This document shows, piece after piece, positions 22,001 through 33,574 of a DNA stretch of 64,000 nucleotides. Within the stretch, counting starts at the first letter, position 1; each line of letters begins with the position of its first letter. Under the pieces are notes generated by a model that did no database searches, was not told where the DNA came from, and saw only the letters and a program-made list of their open reading frames with translations. A program made the translations under genes and the position numbers. This stretch comes from Platycnemis pennipes (lineage: Eukaryota > Arthropoda > Insecta > Odonata > Platycnemididae). The stretch covers positions 76,751,672 through 76,815,671 of the forward strand of contig OW121857.1 in the NCBI GenBank assembly GCA_933228895.1. Direction: 5' to 3'.

Positions 22001-23239
22001 CGTTAATTCACTTAAGTCTTTTTCCTCTCCCTCTGACAGGAGATGGGAGCTGCCTCCTAATATTACGTTAATTTTCGCGAATTCCCGGGGAGGAAAATGA
22101 TTGATTGATCTTTTAAAAAAAGTTAGTCACGAGGGTATTTTGTTCGACATGCAACTCAACTGTCACCCTCTCCACTTCTCAGAAGATGACAAGGATTTTA
22201 AGCAGTAACGTTTGGCGGAGAAGAGTTCATTGGTACCTAAATTGGAGCAAGTCTTAAATTAACTAGTCTTGAAATAATGGTATTCTTAAATAAAGCCGTT
22301 GAAAATGAAGAAGATGCAGTATTGCGAGGAATCATTCCCAGTCTTTCAGCCGTATAATTAATATCCTTTATTTAGCAATAATGAGTATAAAAAAACTTAT
22401 TACAGTTTTAGGAAAATGGGCTTAATACTAAATCCGAACTCTCATGCGTAAAGATAATGTGTGGCATAATTATTGCAGCTCCCATATATTTTCTGAAAAT
22501 ACAGGAAAACTATCTATACATTTTCAGTCCATTTACAATATAAAAAGTGTAAGTTCAAAACAGTCTAGTAACTAACTACTTGACGATCCTCTTCACCAAA
22601 AAAATTAAACCTCCGTTACTTTGTGATATTTTATGTTCATTTAAGGTATAAGTTTAATTGCCAAAGTTTTCGATTGGTGAGCTTACCTGCATATTAAATG
22701 TATTTAGGAAACGAATGTACATATACACATTAAAACATCTAGAAATCAGCTAAACACATTTAAATACTACTCATATTACGGGAGATGAATCTGTTAAGAT
22801 TAAAAACTCTTCTTTCTCAAAATAATTTTAATCGCGATCCACTGAAAAATTACATTTACCGAAAGCTGAAAAAAAAATCATCTTAGAACGATACATTGGC
22901 CATGATAGCTGATAAAATTCCGTTCTCTCATTCAAACGCGGTCGAAGCATAATCCTAGGATGAAAGGGAGTCGAGCATTGCGGAAGACGTGTTTCACGCT
23001 TCATATCTCAACTCGATTTACACGACCTGATAAGCGAGAACTAAGGTCTTTTCCCAACCTGATTAATAAACTTGTAACCGTAGTCAAGAAAGAGTTTCAG
23101 ATATAGAGCACAACTTCCTAAGTCCTCGGAGAGTTTTAAATCATCGTCCCCCTTTTTCGATGTAATTAACTCGGAAAAAATTATTCACTGACTTGTCCAG
23201 TGAGAGCATGAACCCTCATACCGGCGTCAGCCACTTTCA
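22001..23239. other. unassigned sequence
   Basis: AT-rich. No repeat boundary or splice-supported exon seen. Confidence 0.45.
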
Positions 23240-23640
23240 ATGAGCGAAATGGTCATACATAACCCCCTCCCTCCCTTTTGCCACATTTATAATATGCACT
23301 TCTGCTTCCTCACACACGCACCCTTTCGCTCATTCCCACATTTCCCGCCAGCCCTCGCTCCCATAATTCTCGTCCTCACATCGCACCCAACTGCCGACTC
23401 ACCCACCGTTCCCTCCCCTTACACCCACACCCCAAACTGCACCTTCTCATGCCTCCATCCTCCCTGTCTCACTCTATTGCCTCCAGGCATTCATAAACCT
23501 ACAGCCCCGCTCACTCTCGCAGGAAGTTCTTTATTTCTAGGAATCTCGCCGCTTCCTCCCTCTATCCCTAGCGAGATTTTTTTTCGTCCTCCCTCCGAGA
23601 GCATGCATTTACTAAACTTCTCCACCTTTACGTACTAATA
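23240..23640. other. pyrimidine-rich block
   Basis: Another C/T-rich plus-strand block with a fortuitous 132-codon Ser/Pro/Leu frame. The stretch to 24117 contains a minus-strand frame (23635-23859) without convincing splice sites. Confidence 0.55.
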
Positions 23641-24117
23641 CGTACCTACCATATTTTCCTCACTCCTTCCCCACTGCTGTTTAACACCGCCGTAATTGCA
23701 TTTAGCATTTTCACCGACATAAGTCCGAACCGTCTTTAGCCGACATAAATAATTTCTCTTAAGATTTGTTCCGAGAACCTTTACCCATTGGTCTCTCTCA
23801 TCAGCCAATCCATTCAGAGTCATTCCACCTTTATACCTTGAATTGTCACTATGATGCATTGGTTTACGTTTTTATGCTATAACTAAATCAACACAATTAC
23901 ATTGTGCAAGATCCCTTACCCCAGTAACTTGTACTCAATAAGGCATAGCAAACGATACTCTAGATTAACATCAGCTAAATCAGATGGCAGCATTTCAATA
24001 AGTGCTTTGGATACATGAATCTTACGCTACGATGAATATGGTGAACAAATTCATAGCATATATGGCTTTCAGGTGCTCCATCAGTTGACGTTATATTGCA
24101 CAGTCTAACGTCAGGTT

Positions 24118-24215
24118 TTAACCCTAAAACAAATGCTACAGCGACACCCGAAGCAGGATTTGAACCCGCGTTTGTCAAGCCGAAGGTGCGTTACCAACCT
24201 GGGCACAGCTATCGG
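24118..24215 (-). mobile_element. tRNA-like sequence, probable SINE head
   Basis: The minus strand shows GTTGGTAACGCACC (box A) and GCGGGTTCAAATCCTG (box B) with CCGATAGCTGTGCCC upstream. The acceptor stem does not pair well, so a tRNA-derived SINE or tRNA pseudogene is more likely than a working tRNA. Confidence 0.45.
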
Positions 24216-24229
24216 AAGAAAGAATATAC

Positions 24230-24375
24230 TAGGCTTGTGCGATGAGTCGATTAATCGAAGTCATCGACGATGATTTCGATGAGAATAATCGATGCCGATG
24301 AGTCGATGAGTTGATGCGAATCGTTGATGATTGATTTCACGCAGTCACTCCTGACACCGTACGATTTTTTCAATG
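24230..24375. mobile_element. hAT-like element end
   Basis: Starts TAGGCTTGTGCGATGAGTCG and continues with dense TCGATGA words, like the interior of the hAT MITE at 12174-12480. No matching second end was found. Confidence 0.35.
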
Positions 24376-24739
24376 CTTATCCGTTGCAAAATGCTCTTCT
24401 CTATAGCCTACCACGGTCTCAGTCGGTGAAACCGCACAAATAAAAACAGTTAACATGATTTTAAATGGCTCCAGCCTTCAGTAAAATTATTTGTTCAAAT
24501 AACGAAAGTACTAAAAAATTAGGGGTTTCTCAAGCAAGAGGAACACCTAAACGTAAATCTTTCGATTAGAGCTTAGTATATGATATCTTTCATCCAATCG
24601 TTTCATAATGTGCAGTAGGACTGTTACAATTGAACTTCATAGACTTCCAAATGTATCCTGATAAGTTTTCAACGACGCTGGTTAATATAATATATCCTTA
24701 AAGAATTAGGAGAAGCCTTATGTAAGAATAAAGGTAGAG

Positions 24740-24790
24740 TTCGGAAGGAGAATTGAGTGGAGAGCTGAGCCAAATGATGATGATTTAATA
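24740..24790 (+). mobile_element. possible tip of the GAT-tailed LINE
   Basis: AGAATTGAGTGGAGAGCTG followed by AAATGATGATGATT resembles the 3' tip of the LINE at 62370-62648 and its GATGAT tail. Short and diverged. Confidence 0.3.
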
Positions 24791-24982
24791 ATTACGGTAA
24801 GTATTTCTTATTCATCAGTATGAGTAGAGCTGACTCAAAGCACATCACAAGACTTATCAGCATACTGAAAGCCCTAAAATAAAGCACTCAAGCACTGCCG
24901 CAGCCTTTGATAATTTAACATTCGTTTCCATACTTGTTGACATAAACGACGTAAAAATATAGCGATATCATTATGCACTGAG

Positions 24983-25157
24983 TGATAATAAAACATGATG
25001 GCACTTTTTCCACAAGTTCTATGTCGGTACGACGCGTTTCAACCGTTAGGTCATCATTAGGTACACACCTGATGATGACCTGATGATGGCCTAACGGTTG
25101 AAACGCGTCGTACCGACATAAAACTTGGGTAAAAAGTGGCATCTTGTTTTATTATCA
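24983..25157. mobile_element. foldback MITE with 74-nt arms
   Basis: Arms 24983-25056 and 25084-25157 pair almost fully (TACGACGCGTTTCAACCG with CGGTTGAAACGCGTCGTA) around a loop of CTGATGATGACC. Both arms end in TGATAATAAAAC. No coding capacity. The minus-strand frame at 24915-25142 is simply the arm. Confidence 0.85.
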
Positions 25158-26149
25158 ATATGTATACATTCCAATACATCTTGCCTGCCTCAGTCAATGC
25201 AATGAGTGATTATTATTAGTATTTTGCCGGTTAAGGAAGGTTATGATGGGCGATAAATTCTCCCCACGACTCCTATCTCTCTCTCAAATGATATCCTTTT
25301 TCAGTTCCGCATATTTTCTACCATCATCATTCTATCCAAACTACTGGTTCCTCTCCTCCCCCTACCTTGCTTACCTAACATTTTTCCCTCTATTACGTGA
25401 TGCATGAGGCCCTCCCCCCTTAAAAAAGTTTTTGTCAATACTCTATTACTTAAATATAATAAAAGTATTAAGTTCTCCATAGTCATAAACTAGGTATCCC
25501 ATTCGCTCACCCGTATTCCGTTTTAATACGAGTAACCTTTTGTCAACTACCGATCCAATCAATGTCTGCCTGATAGTCTTTCCTCGAGGGGTTCCTCAAG
25601 AGTCGTATGGACGATAACACCACGAGTTGGAACTGCTCCAAACATTCAGCATCTTACGGTATTAAGAAGTCAAAAACGTACTCTACACGAATACGTACGT
25701 GAGATAGAATAACTTTTAAGAACTACTTTCTCAAAAAAATTCGTAATACCCCTGGAAAGTCTCCCAGCAGCCACTTTCGACTTGTTCGCCAAAGCTGAGA
25801 TGGATGGCGTTTACTAACTTTTCCCGAAAATAACTTTCTCAACTAAGAAGAAGCGAGAGTAAAAAATTTCTGTTTTTTTCATTTCCCCTTGTCAAATTGT
25901 GTTATATATTTACATTCCGCATAGATACGAACTCATGCCGAGAGCTACCCTTGGGTGTATATTAAGCGCTAGGTCCCTCAACACTGGGTCCGGGAGACGT
26001 GTTAAGATGAAAACCTATTCTTTTCCTACCTTAATAACAATACGTCTACAAGGCGTACCTTTTCGTATTTCCGCAAAGCTTTGAATATTTTAGAATGGAA
26101 TATTGAAATAAACTTATGGGCCACAAGGCTTACGATTGTCTCATCAAAA
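25158..26149. other. unassigned sequence
   Basis: No supported feature. Short frames at 25301-25486 (minus) and 25899-26084 (plus) have no motif. Confidence 0.4.
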
Positions 26150-26235
26150 ATACCCCATGAACCAGGAATCGAACCGCGTGCATTTGACTTGGTTGGGTCT
26201 GGTTTAGTGGCCGAGTGATTTATCACTGACCCAGT
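26150..26235 (-). mobile_element. tRNA-like SINE fragment
   Basis: The minus strand carries a box-B-like CGCGGTTCGATTCCTGGTTC preceded by GTGATAAATCACTCGGCC. A related, more decayed piece lies near 26575-26640 (GCATGGTTCGATATC on the minus strand). Confidence 0.4.
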
Positions 26236-26899
26236 AAGAAAAAGGACAAATGAACCGTAATTAGTTTCCAAGAGAGGTAAATTTCAGCGCCCTCAATGAC
26301 CGTGAAGGGAAGCGATGTTGGAACTCTGCTCGGGGCATCTAAGCGAAAAAAGTCTAAAAATTCATCAGTTAAACTAATAAATTTGAACAACAGTACTGGT
26401 ACGGGAAATTCTCCACATTATGATCTACATTCTATTAAGTTTTACCGTGGACAATAATGAAAAAAACCATAGCATTAATATCGAGTGATGCCATAATTTT
26501 ACCAATGTTCTTCCTGAAATAACGATCATATCAAAAAATTCATTTGCAAAATATGCGGTAATTCATTGCGTGATTGGCCATCGAAGATATCGAACCATGC
26601 ATTTGGTAAATTGGCTAAATTACGAGGTTTCTTCATGTGAAAGTAGTTTTGGCTAGCCTTCATGAGACTAAATTTAATTTTTTTAGCATGATTGTAGAGT
26701 AACTTTAATTTTTATACCTATACGGTTTCCGTTCCTCGATATAATAGATTTCCATTGGAAACCGCAGTGAATGTGTAGCGATTTTATTAACAAGGAAGAT
26801 TCAATTTAGTTTCCAATTGTAGGTTAACAATAGGAAACATTATTTAGTTATTAGCAAAAGATTTGTTTCCTTGAAATTATTGAATTCTTGGTGTAAGTT

Positions 26900-26953
26900 C
26901 GCTCCCACACATTCCTACAGTGGCTTGGCGGTTATTGTGTAGTTTAGATGTAG
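26900..26953 (+). mobile_element. diverged 3' tail of CR1/Jockey-type LINE
   Basis: CTCCCACACATTCC, AGTGGCTTGGCGGTTAT and GTGTAGTTTAGATGTAG match the family tip in order. Short and old. Confidence 0.5.
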
Positions 26954-27549
26954 ACACTACGCGCCCGCAGCTCCTTCTGCCTCACATCTCCCTTGCGAAT
27001 GCTTATCCCTCCTCCAACTGTTTCCTGCCACGATACGAAAAACCCCTCTCCACGTGAAAAAAAGGGAGCAAACGGTTCAATCCTGTACTGGAGGCAATCA
27101 AGTGCTGGATCCCGACCGTTTTTTTCTTCATAACGCACGCGAGGGAGCAAATTCTCTCGTCTCTCTCCCGCAATCGTTTCTCCGGGATTACGTGGATTGT
27201 GTTACGATGCATATTAGCATAGCAAACGAACTCTTGAATCCCGATTTGGCCTCAGCTGACCGACCGCTTCATACAGCCTTTCCTGTCACGGCTCGAAAAT
27301 TTCCACATGGGTTACGACGGACGGTTTTAAATAGTTCACGACTAAAAGAAGATTCGATTTCTTTAAAATTCACTCTAGCTAAAAGATAATATCTTTAGAA
27401 AATTATTCAAATTTTTAAAGTGATAAATTCAACTGAATCAGTCCAATTAATTCATCAGAAATAACATAGAGTCTAGAAAACTCTCCTCCACATTTACAAG
27501 TAATTCCAGAGAAAAAATAAAAATAAAGCAGGTAGAAATGGGAATCCGT
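26954..27549. other. unassigned, partly GC-rich
   Basis: Higher GC at 27040-27320. A 111-codon plus-strand frame (27054-27389) overlaps two minus-strand frames and none has splice or domain support. Confidence 0.35.
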
Positions 27550-27790
27550 TTTTTTAGTGGTTTAAGTTCTGCGTCCTCATCCTGAGAGCCTGTGTTCGAG
27601 TCCCGGAAGTGGCAGAATTTGAAGTGGTATACCAGTATATTCCTCGAGAGCCGTGAAGGGAGCACCTCAAGTCCAGTATTCCGTCGTACGAGACGTTAAA
27701 CTACGACCAACTTTGCGTCTTCGGAATATTCCTACGAATTCCCAAACATCCATAGGCGCATATGACCTTGGTTATAGGCCTCCTCCTCCC
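27550..27790 (+). mobile_element. SINE family 1, diverged
   Basis: Box B GTTCGAGTCCCGG, then GAAGTGGCAGAATTTG, AAGTCCAGTATTCCGTCG, GAGACGTTAAACTACG and GGCGCATATGACCTTGG occur in family order. The head is damaged and no target duplication is visible. Confidence 0.7.
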
Positions 27791-27924
27791 ATACCAATCA
27801 GTTGACCGAGAGAGAGAGGGTGGAAACTCTTATTATCACGAAATAAGAAGCCGGGGTCGAGACATTTCGGGCCGTGAAAAATATTCCCGGTTTACCACAC
27901 CAATATAGTGTTGGTGTGGTAAAC

Positions 27925-28025
27925 CCTGTGTTGAAAATATCCAGAGGAAAAAGATTTTTTTCTTGGTCGGGAATTGAACCGCGGACCTTTGATCTGGCTC
28001 AAGTAAATAACGGTCAAGTTAAAAC
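27925..28025 (-). mobile_element. tRNA-derived SINE fragment, family 2
   Basis: The minus strand has box B GCGGTTCAATTCCCGACC, then AAGAAAAAAATC and TCTGGATATTTTCAACACAG. This is the clearest family 2 copy, matching 1010-1115, 1316-1400 and 33420-33560. Confidence 0.6.
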
Positions 28026-28365
28026 TTAATTGGTACCCTGCCAGACACCCCGAGAGTGTGAGGTATCAGAGTTACTCCATATGAGACATGCATTGCCGAC
28101 AATTAAACAATCTTTACATCATTACGATACCAGTTTCACTAAAAACAACTAGGGAACGAGGCAACTTCAAAATGCAACACAGCTTCTATATTCAAATTAT
28201 TCGTAATAGGGGCACAAAGAAAAATATTCTACCCTGAATATTTGAGGGCATGCCAAACATGGAAGAAAAGTTTTAATACAATTACACGTTAACATCGTAC
28301 ACATCTCATGAATGCTTGCGTTACCTTCTAAATCTTACTTGGCCTTTCCAATTAAAGCGAAAAAC
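28026..28365. other. unassigned sequence
   Basis: TACCCTGCCAGACACCCCG near 28035 recalls the LINE tail but the rest does not follow. Nothing else is supported. Confidence 0.35.
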
Positions 28366-28472
28366 AGCACTTTGTAAAACTCCATTTGTTTTTTATTGGC
28401 CTCTCTGGTGTTTTAAGTGCAAGGCCTACTCTTAAAGAGGCCAATAAAAAAAACTATTTTTTAAAAAGTGCT
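28366..28472. repeat. inverted repeat, about 38-nt arms
   Basis: AGCACTTTGTAAAAC...TTTTTTATTGGCCTCT (28366-28404) pairs with AGAGGCCAATAAAAAAAAC...AAAAAGTGCT (28435-28472) around a 30-nt loop. Confidence 0.7.
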
Positions 28473-29893
28473 ATTTCTCTTTCAATCATATCACAGTTCC
28501 ACAAGTTAATCCGTCACCAACTACATTTCCGAGCTAAACTTGTTACACTGCCCGTAACTTTAGATTGCATAAATTATTGTTTCTTATTTTATGCAGAAAA
28601 ATTGCGTTTCAGACATATACCCTACCATCTCTTCCATATCTCCAATTTTATGTTTATGATCTAATCTACCACAAGTAATAACAAGTCTATCTACCACAAA
28701 TAAAAACAAGTAAATTATTGGACTCTCAAATAAAGTTCGGCAGATATAAACGGTCAAATCAGATGATGGAAAAAGAAAGATGGACCGATAGATATAAAAG
28801 TTCCATTTTTTCTTCGGAATTTAAGAACGTATGTAGAACCAAGGTCACCCGGCTGTAAAATTATCAGAATCATATCGCACATTGATTCAAAATTAAAGAG
28901 GAAAATAAATTTGTAAATTCCAATACCTTAAACCACATACCTATAAAAGCAAAGTGTAGCAATAGTAACTAAATGGCTAGAATTCAAACGTTTTCCCAGA
29001 TTCCTTAAAGTGATGACATGATAATGTAAAGCTGCAAAGCTGCTTATCGCAAAACGGCAACCAACTTAGAAGCAAGCAGGTGCTAATCACTAACTACGGC
29101 AAAACTACTCCAAATTCGCTGACCTGACCCAAAAATGAAATTATCCCTCCCGTCCCACCTGTACACACAATCTGAGATAACTTCATCGCACATGTTTTGA
29201 TTCAGTCTAACTTCTGTAATTGATTGAAACGGCCACTTATATTCAGCGAGCAGAATGGCTGCTGCCGTAATCTTATCTACTCAACTGAATCTTCTACGAG
29301 TTAGTTCCTAAGGAAAACTTCAGCCGGGCAAAGGGAGTATTTTAATTAGGATTCTACAGAGATTCCTTCTTCTTGTGTACCTTCGAGCTCAGTCGGTTTC
29401 CTCACGAATGAATGTCTGCAGTTCGAAAGAAAAGTCCATGCCTTCTTCCGTTTGAGTCGTTATATTTTTCTAGAAGTACGCCTGAAGCATCACTGGGAAA
29501 AAACTGGAAACTGGTACGGGGAACTCTTTTGTAAGCGGACGAAAGATGTCCTATTCGATGCTCAAGTTTTAAAATCCTTTTACTCAAATAGAGAAATATA
29601 TTTATCGCATGTTTCATGCTCATTAAGTTTTAAACAGTCAATCATAATCAATTGTACATTATCTACTTTTTTCAGGCGTTATTCGCGTAAAGTATAATGA
29701 AATTCAACGCATCATCAACTCAACGGGTTCCCTAACAAATTCATTTCAACGAAACATTTATTTAATCACTTCAATATACGAATCATACAAATTGAGGATA
29801 TTTTAGCCGTTGGAAACATAATTCAATTTTTTTCAAAAATGTAAACTATTTGCACTGTGATAAAAACGGAAGCATTAAATATAGTTAAGGAGT
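28473..29893. other. unassigned sequence
   Basis: No repeat boundary found. Frames at 29402-29623 (minus) and 29452-29697 (plus) overlap the same DNA. Neither shows domain content. Confidence 0.4.
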
Positions 29894-30037
29894 GGTTTCA
29901 TAATGTTTTTTTCATGTTTAGTTCCCGCTTGCAAATCACGTGAGGGATCTGGTGAGTTGACGGGGGCACTACTGGGACATGCATTTTTCACAATGTTTGT
30001 AGTGCCATGAAAATATTTAACCTAACATTATGAAACC
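29894..30037. mobile_element. small TIR element (MITE)
   Basis: Perfect 14-bp inverted ends GGTTTCATAATGTT (29894-29907) and AACATTATGAAACC (30024-30037) enclose about 115 bp of non-coding sequence. Flanking duplications are not clear, so the superfamily is open. Confidence 0.6.
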
Positions 30038-31104
30038 GGACATCAGAGTCATAATTCGGTTGAAAAGGCAAATTGTATCACACCATTGCAATCCTTTACA
30101 ACTCTATTTTACTCAGTTTCATAATATTCAACAGATGTAAATAAGCATTTAAAAACAAAGCTGGACATTATCAAGTTCAAAAAGTAATCTCTGTCATAGA
30201 TGTTCGATATACCTACGGCTGGATCCAAGAATTAGCAATATTTTACAAAGAGGATGAGTCAGAAATGCAGAAGACAAAGGATGAGAACTTAATATTCAAA
30301 ACTGACACTGCCAATGACAGCATCTTCGATACATAAATAGCTGCAGTCTCATTCTTAACTGTGTCAATAGAAAATGAATAATTTTAAATGAAGCTATTAT
30401 TACACTTTTCTCGGTGGAAAAATCAGTATCCAAAGACGGGAATGAGTGGAGGAAAAATAATTCAATAAAAGGCAACTAATTAGGAAGAAAAAGATTATAT
30501 GGTATAAAAGAAAAATGACGTATGATGATTCGGAAATGGGAGAGCAAAGAATCAGGATAAAACTAGAAGGAAGACGAATTTTGAGTTGATAACTATGCTA
30601 TTGGGAGAAATTTAATTGTATGTGTCATAAAACTGGCAGGAGAAGAGTTCTATGAAATAACCAGAAGATTAAGGGATGCTGAAGCCATGACGGAAGGGAA
30701 AATGCCAGTTGAGTCCAAGGTACATAGGTGAAACAAATACTATTTTAGAAGCAACCACGGGTGAGGGAGAGTTTAGTCAGTTTAGAGCCATACTAAATGT
30801 ATTTCAGGTAAAAAAATTAATTTCACGAGTTCACAGCTGCGCCCTCTACATACCAATGTACCCTCTATTCACGGGTAAGCATCGGAATGCGCTCAAATAC
30901 CTCCCGTCCAGTAATACCTTTTTTACCATTTGTGAACCATCCAATTAACAAATAATAAAGACTTTTGCCTTCACATTACTCACGTTCAACGGAGTTGAAC
31001 GTCACGGATAACCTTCGGCATACGGTCACGAAAAGAATGAAACTTATTTAAGACCAATTCAGAAACATTTTTTCTGAATAATTTTAACTAAAGCATTTCA
31101 CGAT
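30038..31104. other. unassigned sequence
   Basis: A-rich plus strand around 30180-30720 that may be decayed retrotransposon sequence. No motif is strong enough to call. Confidence 0.35.
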
Positions 31105-31462
31105 ACCAGTACTAAATGGGGAATCGGGTTAGTGAGGCGACTAGAGTACTGGCCTCCCATCAGAAGACCCTCGTTCGAATCCCGGCAGTGGCAGATCTTT
31201 CAATGGAAGGCCCCACTTGGGTGCAGAGTGGAGAGCACTTCGAGTTCAGTTGTCCGTCCGTCGGGTGGGACGTCAAATAGCGGACCCCTTGGAGCCTTTT
31301 TTAAAAGTAGGTTAATGCCAATGACGAATTTCTTTCAATCCTTTCCTCACTCCCTGCAAAATTCCTTCCTCTACTACCTTATTCACCCATTCTAAATGGT
31401 GAAAATGACTTAAGCAGTCGGTCACCTCCCCCAAATAACTTATACTACCACCAGTACTAAAT
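31105..31462 (+). mobile_element. full-length SINE family 1 with 13-bp TSD
   Basis: The body 31118-31449 lies between identical ACCAGTACTAAAT duplications (31105-31117, 31450-31462). Box A is CGACTAGAGTACTGG and box B GTTCGAATCCCGG. The body follows the family with more substitutions than the copies at 3501 and 49680. The tail is AAATAACTTATACTACC. Confidence 0.9.
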
Positions 31463-32139
31463 ACTAATATACAATAAAAACCCATATGCCACCACCGCTG
31501 CAGGCTGTTTAGAAATCATCGAGCTCTTTTTTACTTATAAACCTAGGGGTAGTTTATGGAAACGTCACTCTAATGGTCACGATAAAGGCAAGCTGTAAAA
31601 AAACGTGGCATTAAGTCATGATTGAAGTTCTCAGTAATCGCCCACGGACTTGGGTAATCGCCCCACAATTAAACCCAGTATATAAACTTCAAAAGAAGGA
31701 TACTCCACGTAGCATTATAGAAACTTTAACTTTTCCATCACTCAGTGGGCAACTAGGAATGATAGGTAGTTACTGGCCTCATGAGAATTTTTCGCACATT
31801 GGATTTCCAAAGCACGGAAGGCAGAGGCAGTTTTTCTCATCGCTTAGCAATCTTAGGCTAATGGCAAATAGAATTGGGTCAAACTCCCAGGCTTCTGGGT
31901 AGCAAGGGGATTAACCAACGCAATTCAAACTGTATTCTTCTTGCGTATTCTTAGGATCGGAGCCGGTAAAGGATGGAACTTCGGAAAACTCCGGGAGGAA
32001 ATTAAAATTGCTAACGATTTATAATTTTCTTCACCTTACTCCCTAAATAACACCTAAAATAAGCAGGAAATATTCTCATTTCTTAGATGGAGAGCAAGCA
32101 AAAAAACTGCTTTTTGGTGCTCCAACGACAAGATTATTT
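31463..32139. other. unassigned sequence
   Basis: A 94-codon plus-strand frame at 31618-31902 has no motif or splice context. Nothing else is seen. Confidence 0.4.
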
Positions 32140-32240
32140 TGCGCCGTCTAATCTAGCACATTGAGACAAACACACAACATCATGCCCAGGTCAAGATTCA
32201 AACTCACGACCTTTGGGTTACCGTCAGGATTTTAAATGCA
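32140..32240 (-). mobile_element. tRNA-derived SINE fragment
   Basis: The minus strand reads CCTGACGGTAACCCAAAGG then GTGAGTTTGAATCTTGACC (box B) and CTGGGCATGATGTTGTGTG, a 3' body typical of arthropod tRNA-derived SINEs. Confidence 0.5.
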
Positions 32241-33045
32241 ATCTCTAAAATATCTCTATTTATCAAAGAGGAATTTTTCTGAAGCTTGTACTCTGCCCTT
32301 ACCTTTGATGCAGCCCTACACTCATTTCATTATCTCCTAAGATTATCACGCCTGAGACCTTCCATTACCACCACCACCAGCGCAAAGAATTACTTACAAA
32401 AAAGGAGAAAAGTTTCTCGTATCCTTGATCTTTCCCTTTTTCCTGCGCGACTAATGTTCCCTTCCTGCCACCTTTGTCGCAACACAAGATATAGGAGAGA
32501 GGGCGTCCTACCTCTTATTTCTCCCTTGTTCCCCTCCTCCATCTCAAGAAAGCACTCTGTCTCTCAGGTGCGCTCCATTTCAAGACTCTGTAGATTACAT
32601 TTGGAATTACAGCCAGCAAGAGAATGGGAGGGATGGAAAGAAAGGATTAGATTTTGGGTGGCGCTAAAATGGAGGAGCGGAAAAATGGGAGAAGGAAAAT
32701 AGCTCGAGGATGTATGTTCGTCAAGATGGGCAAAGTAGAATCCTGATTAATACAACTGAGTTTCCAGTCGACTTTATGCTCTTTTCGAGACAATGATCAC
32801 TACCTTATACATACAACTTTTACAATTGCTTGGCCCGCCTTGATCAAAGTATCTTACAATTAGACTTTCGGGAGTTGAGTGAGCCAATGGTTTCCAAACT
32901 ATGCTGGGAGAGCTATTAACTTTGTAACCTAGCGTAAGATAAATGACGAAAAAGGTTTGGTAATAAGACCGAATTTCGCAGGTGGAACATGAAAATAAGT
33001 ATCCCATCCAAAATAAAAGCATGTCTCTCATATCCCCGTTAAGAC
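32241..33045. other. unassigned sequence
   Basis: Contains a 138-codon plus-strand frame (32286-32702), basic and low-information, with no splice support. Nothing called. Confidence 0.4.
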
Positions 33046-33110
33046 TAATGGTTCACCCCCTGGTCAAAACATTTGCGGTGGATTGAGGGGTATTATACAT
33101 ATATATATTA
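33046..33110 (+). mobile_element. diverged 3' tail of CR1/Jockey-type LINE
   Basis: GGTTCACCCCCTGGTC, TTTGCGGTGGATTGAGGGG and TATTATACATATATAT follow the family order and degenerate into a TA-rich end. Confidence 0.5.
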
Positions 33111-33419
33111 CCTATATAGATATAGGCGGTACGATAATCATCAAGACGGTGAAACCTTTTGAAACCTAATTTTACAATTGATTTTCAGATTGACGGCCAC
33201 CATGAAAACTAAAACCTCAAAGGAGTTTACTTAATAACAAATTGAAGGACCGCGAACTGTAGAAGAGCCTTAACAGAGTTACCGGTTGAAATTGTACATT
33301 TTGGACGGTGGCGCCATGCGCACGACATCGACTGCTTTGTGACATGATGCAGTCCAGCAGTTCGAGTACATCTTGTTCCTTTAAGGCATCTAAAATTCTA
33401 TTGGAAAATATGACACCTC

Positions 33420-33560
33420 TGCAGCTTAATAGGTTAAAGCGCCTGGCCGGAAACCAGGGGATCCGGGTTCGAGTCTTGGTCAAGGTGAATGATTTTCTTC
33501 TCTCTGAAACTTCTGCTATTCCTCAAAAGAGTGTTCAAAATGTAGGTTCTCCAATAATTT
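33420..33560 (+). mobile_element. tRNA-derived SINE, family 2
   Basis: Head GGTTAAAGCGCCTGGCC (box A) and perfect box B GGTTCGAGTC, then TTGGTCAAGGTGAATGATTT, TTCTTCTCTCTG and GTGTTCAAAATG. This is the reverse complement layout of the 27925-28025 copy and preserves the head best. Confidence 0.6.
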
Positions 33561-33574
33561 CTCAAATATATTAA

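Noticed and set aside
24118..24215. possible functional tRNA gene on the minus strand
   Set aside because: Box A and B are present but stems do not pair cleanly; SINE or pseudogene is likelier.
33217..33483. minus-strand frame with NRILDALKEQDVLELLDC
   Set aside because: Looks protein-like, but the acceptor lies against a SINE, the donor is mediocre, and its phases do not connect to the other candidate exons. Left uncalled.
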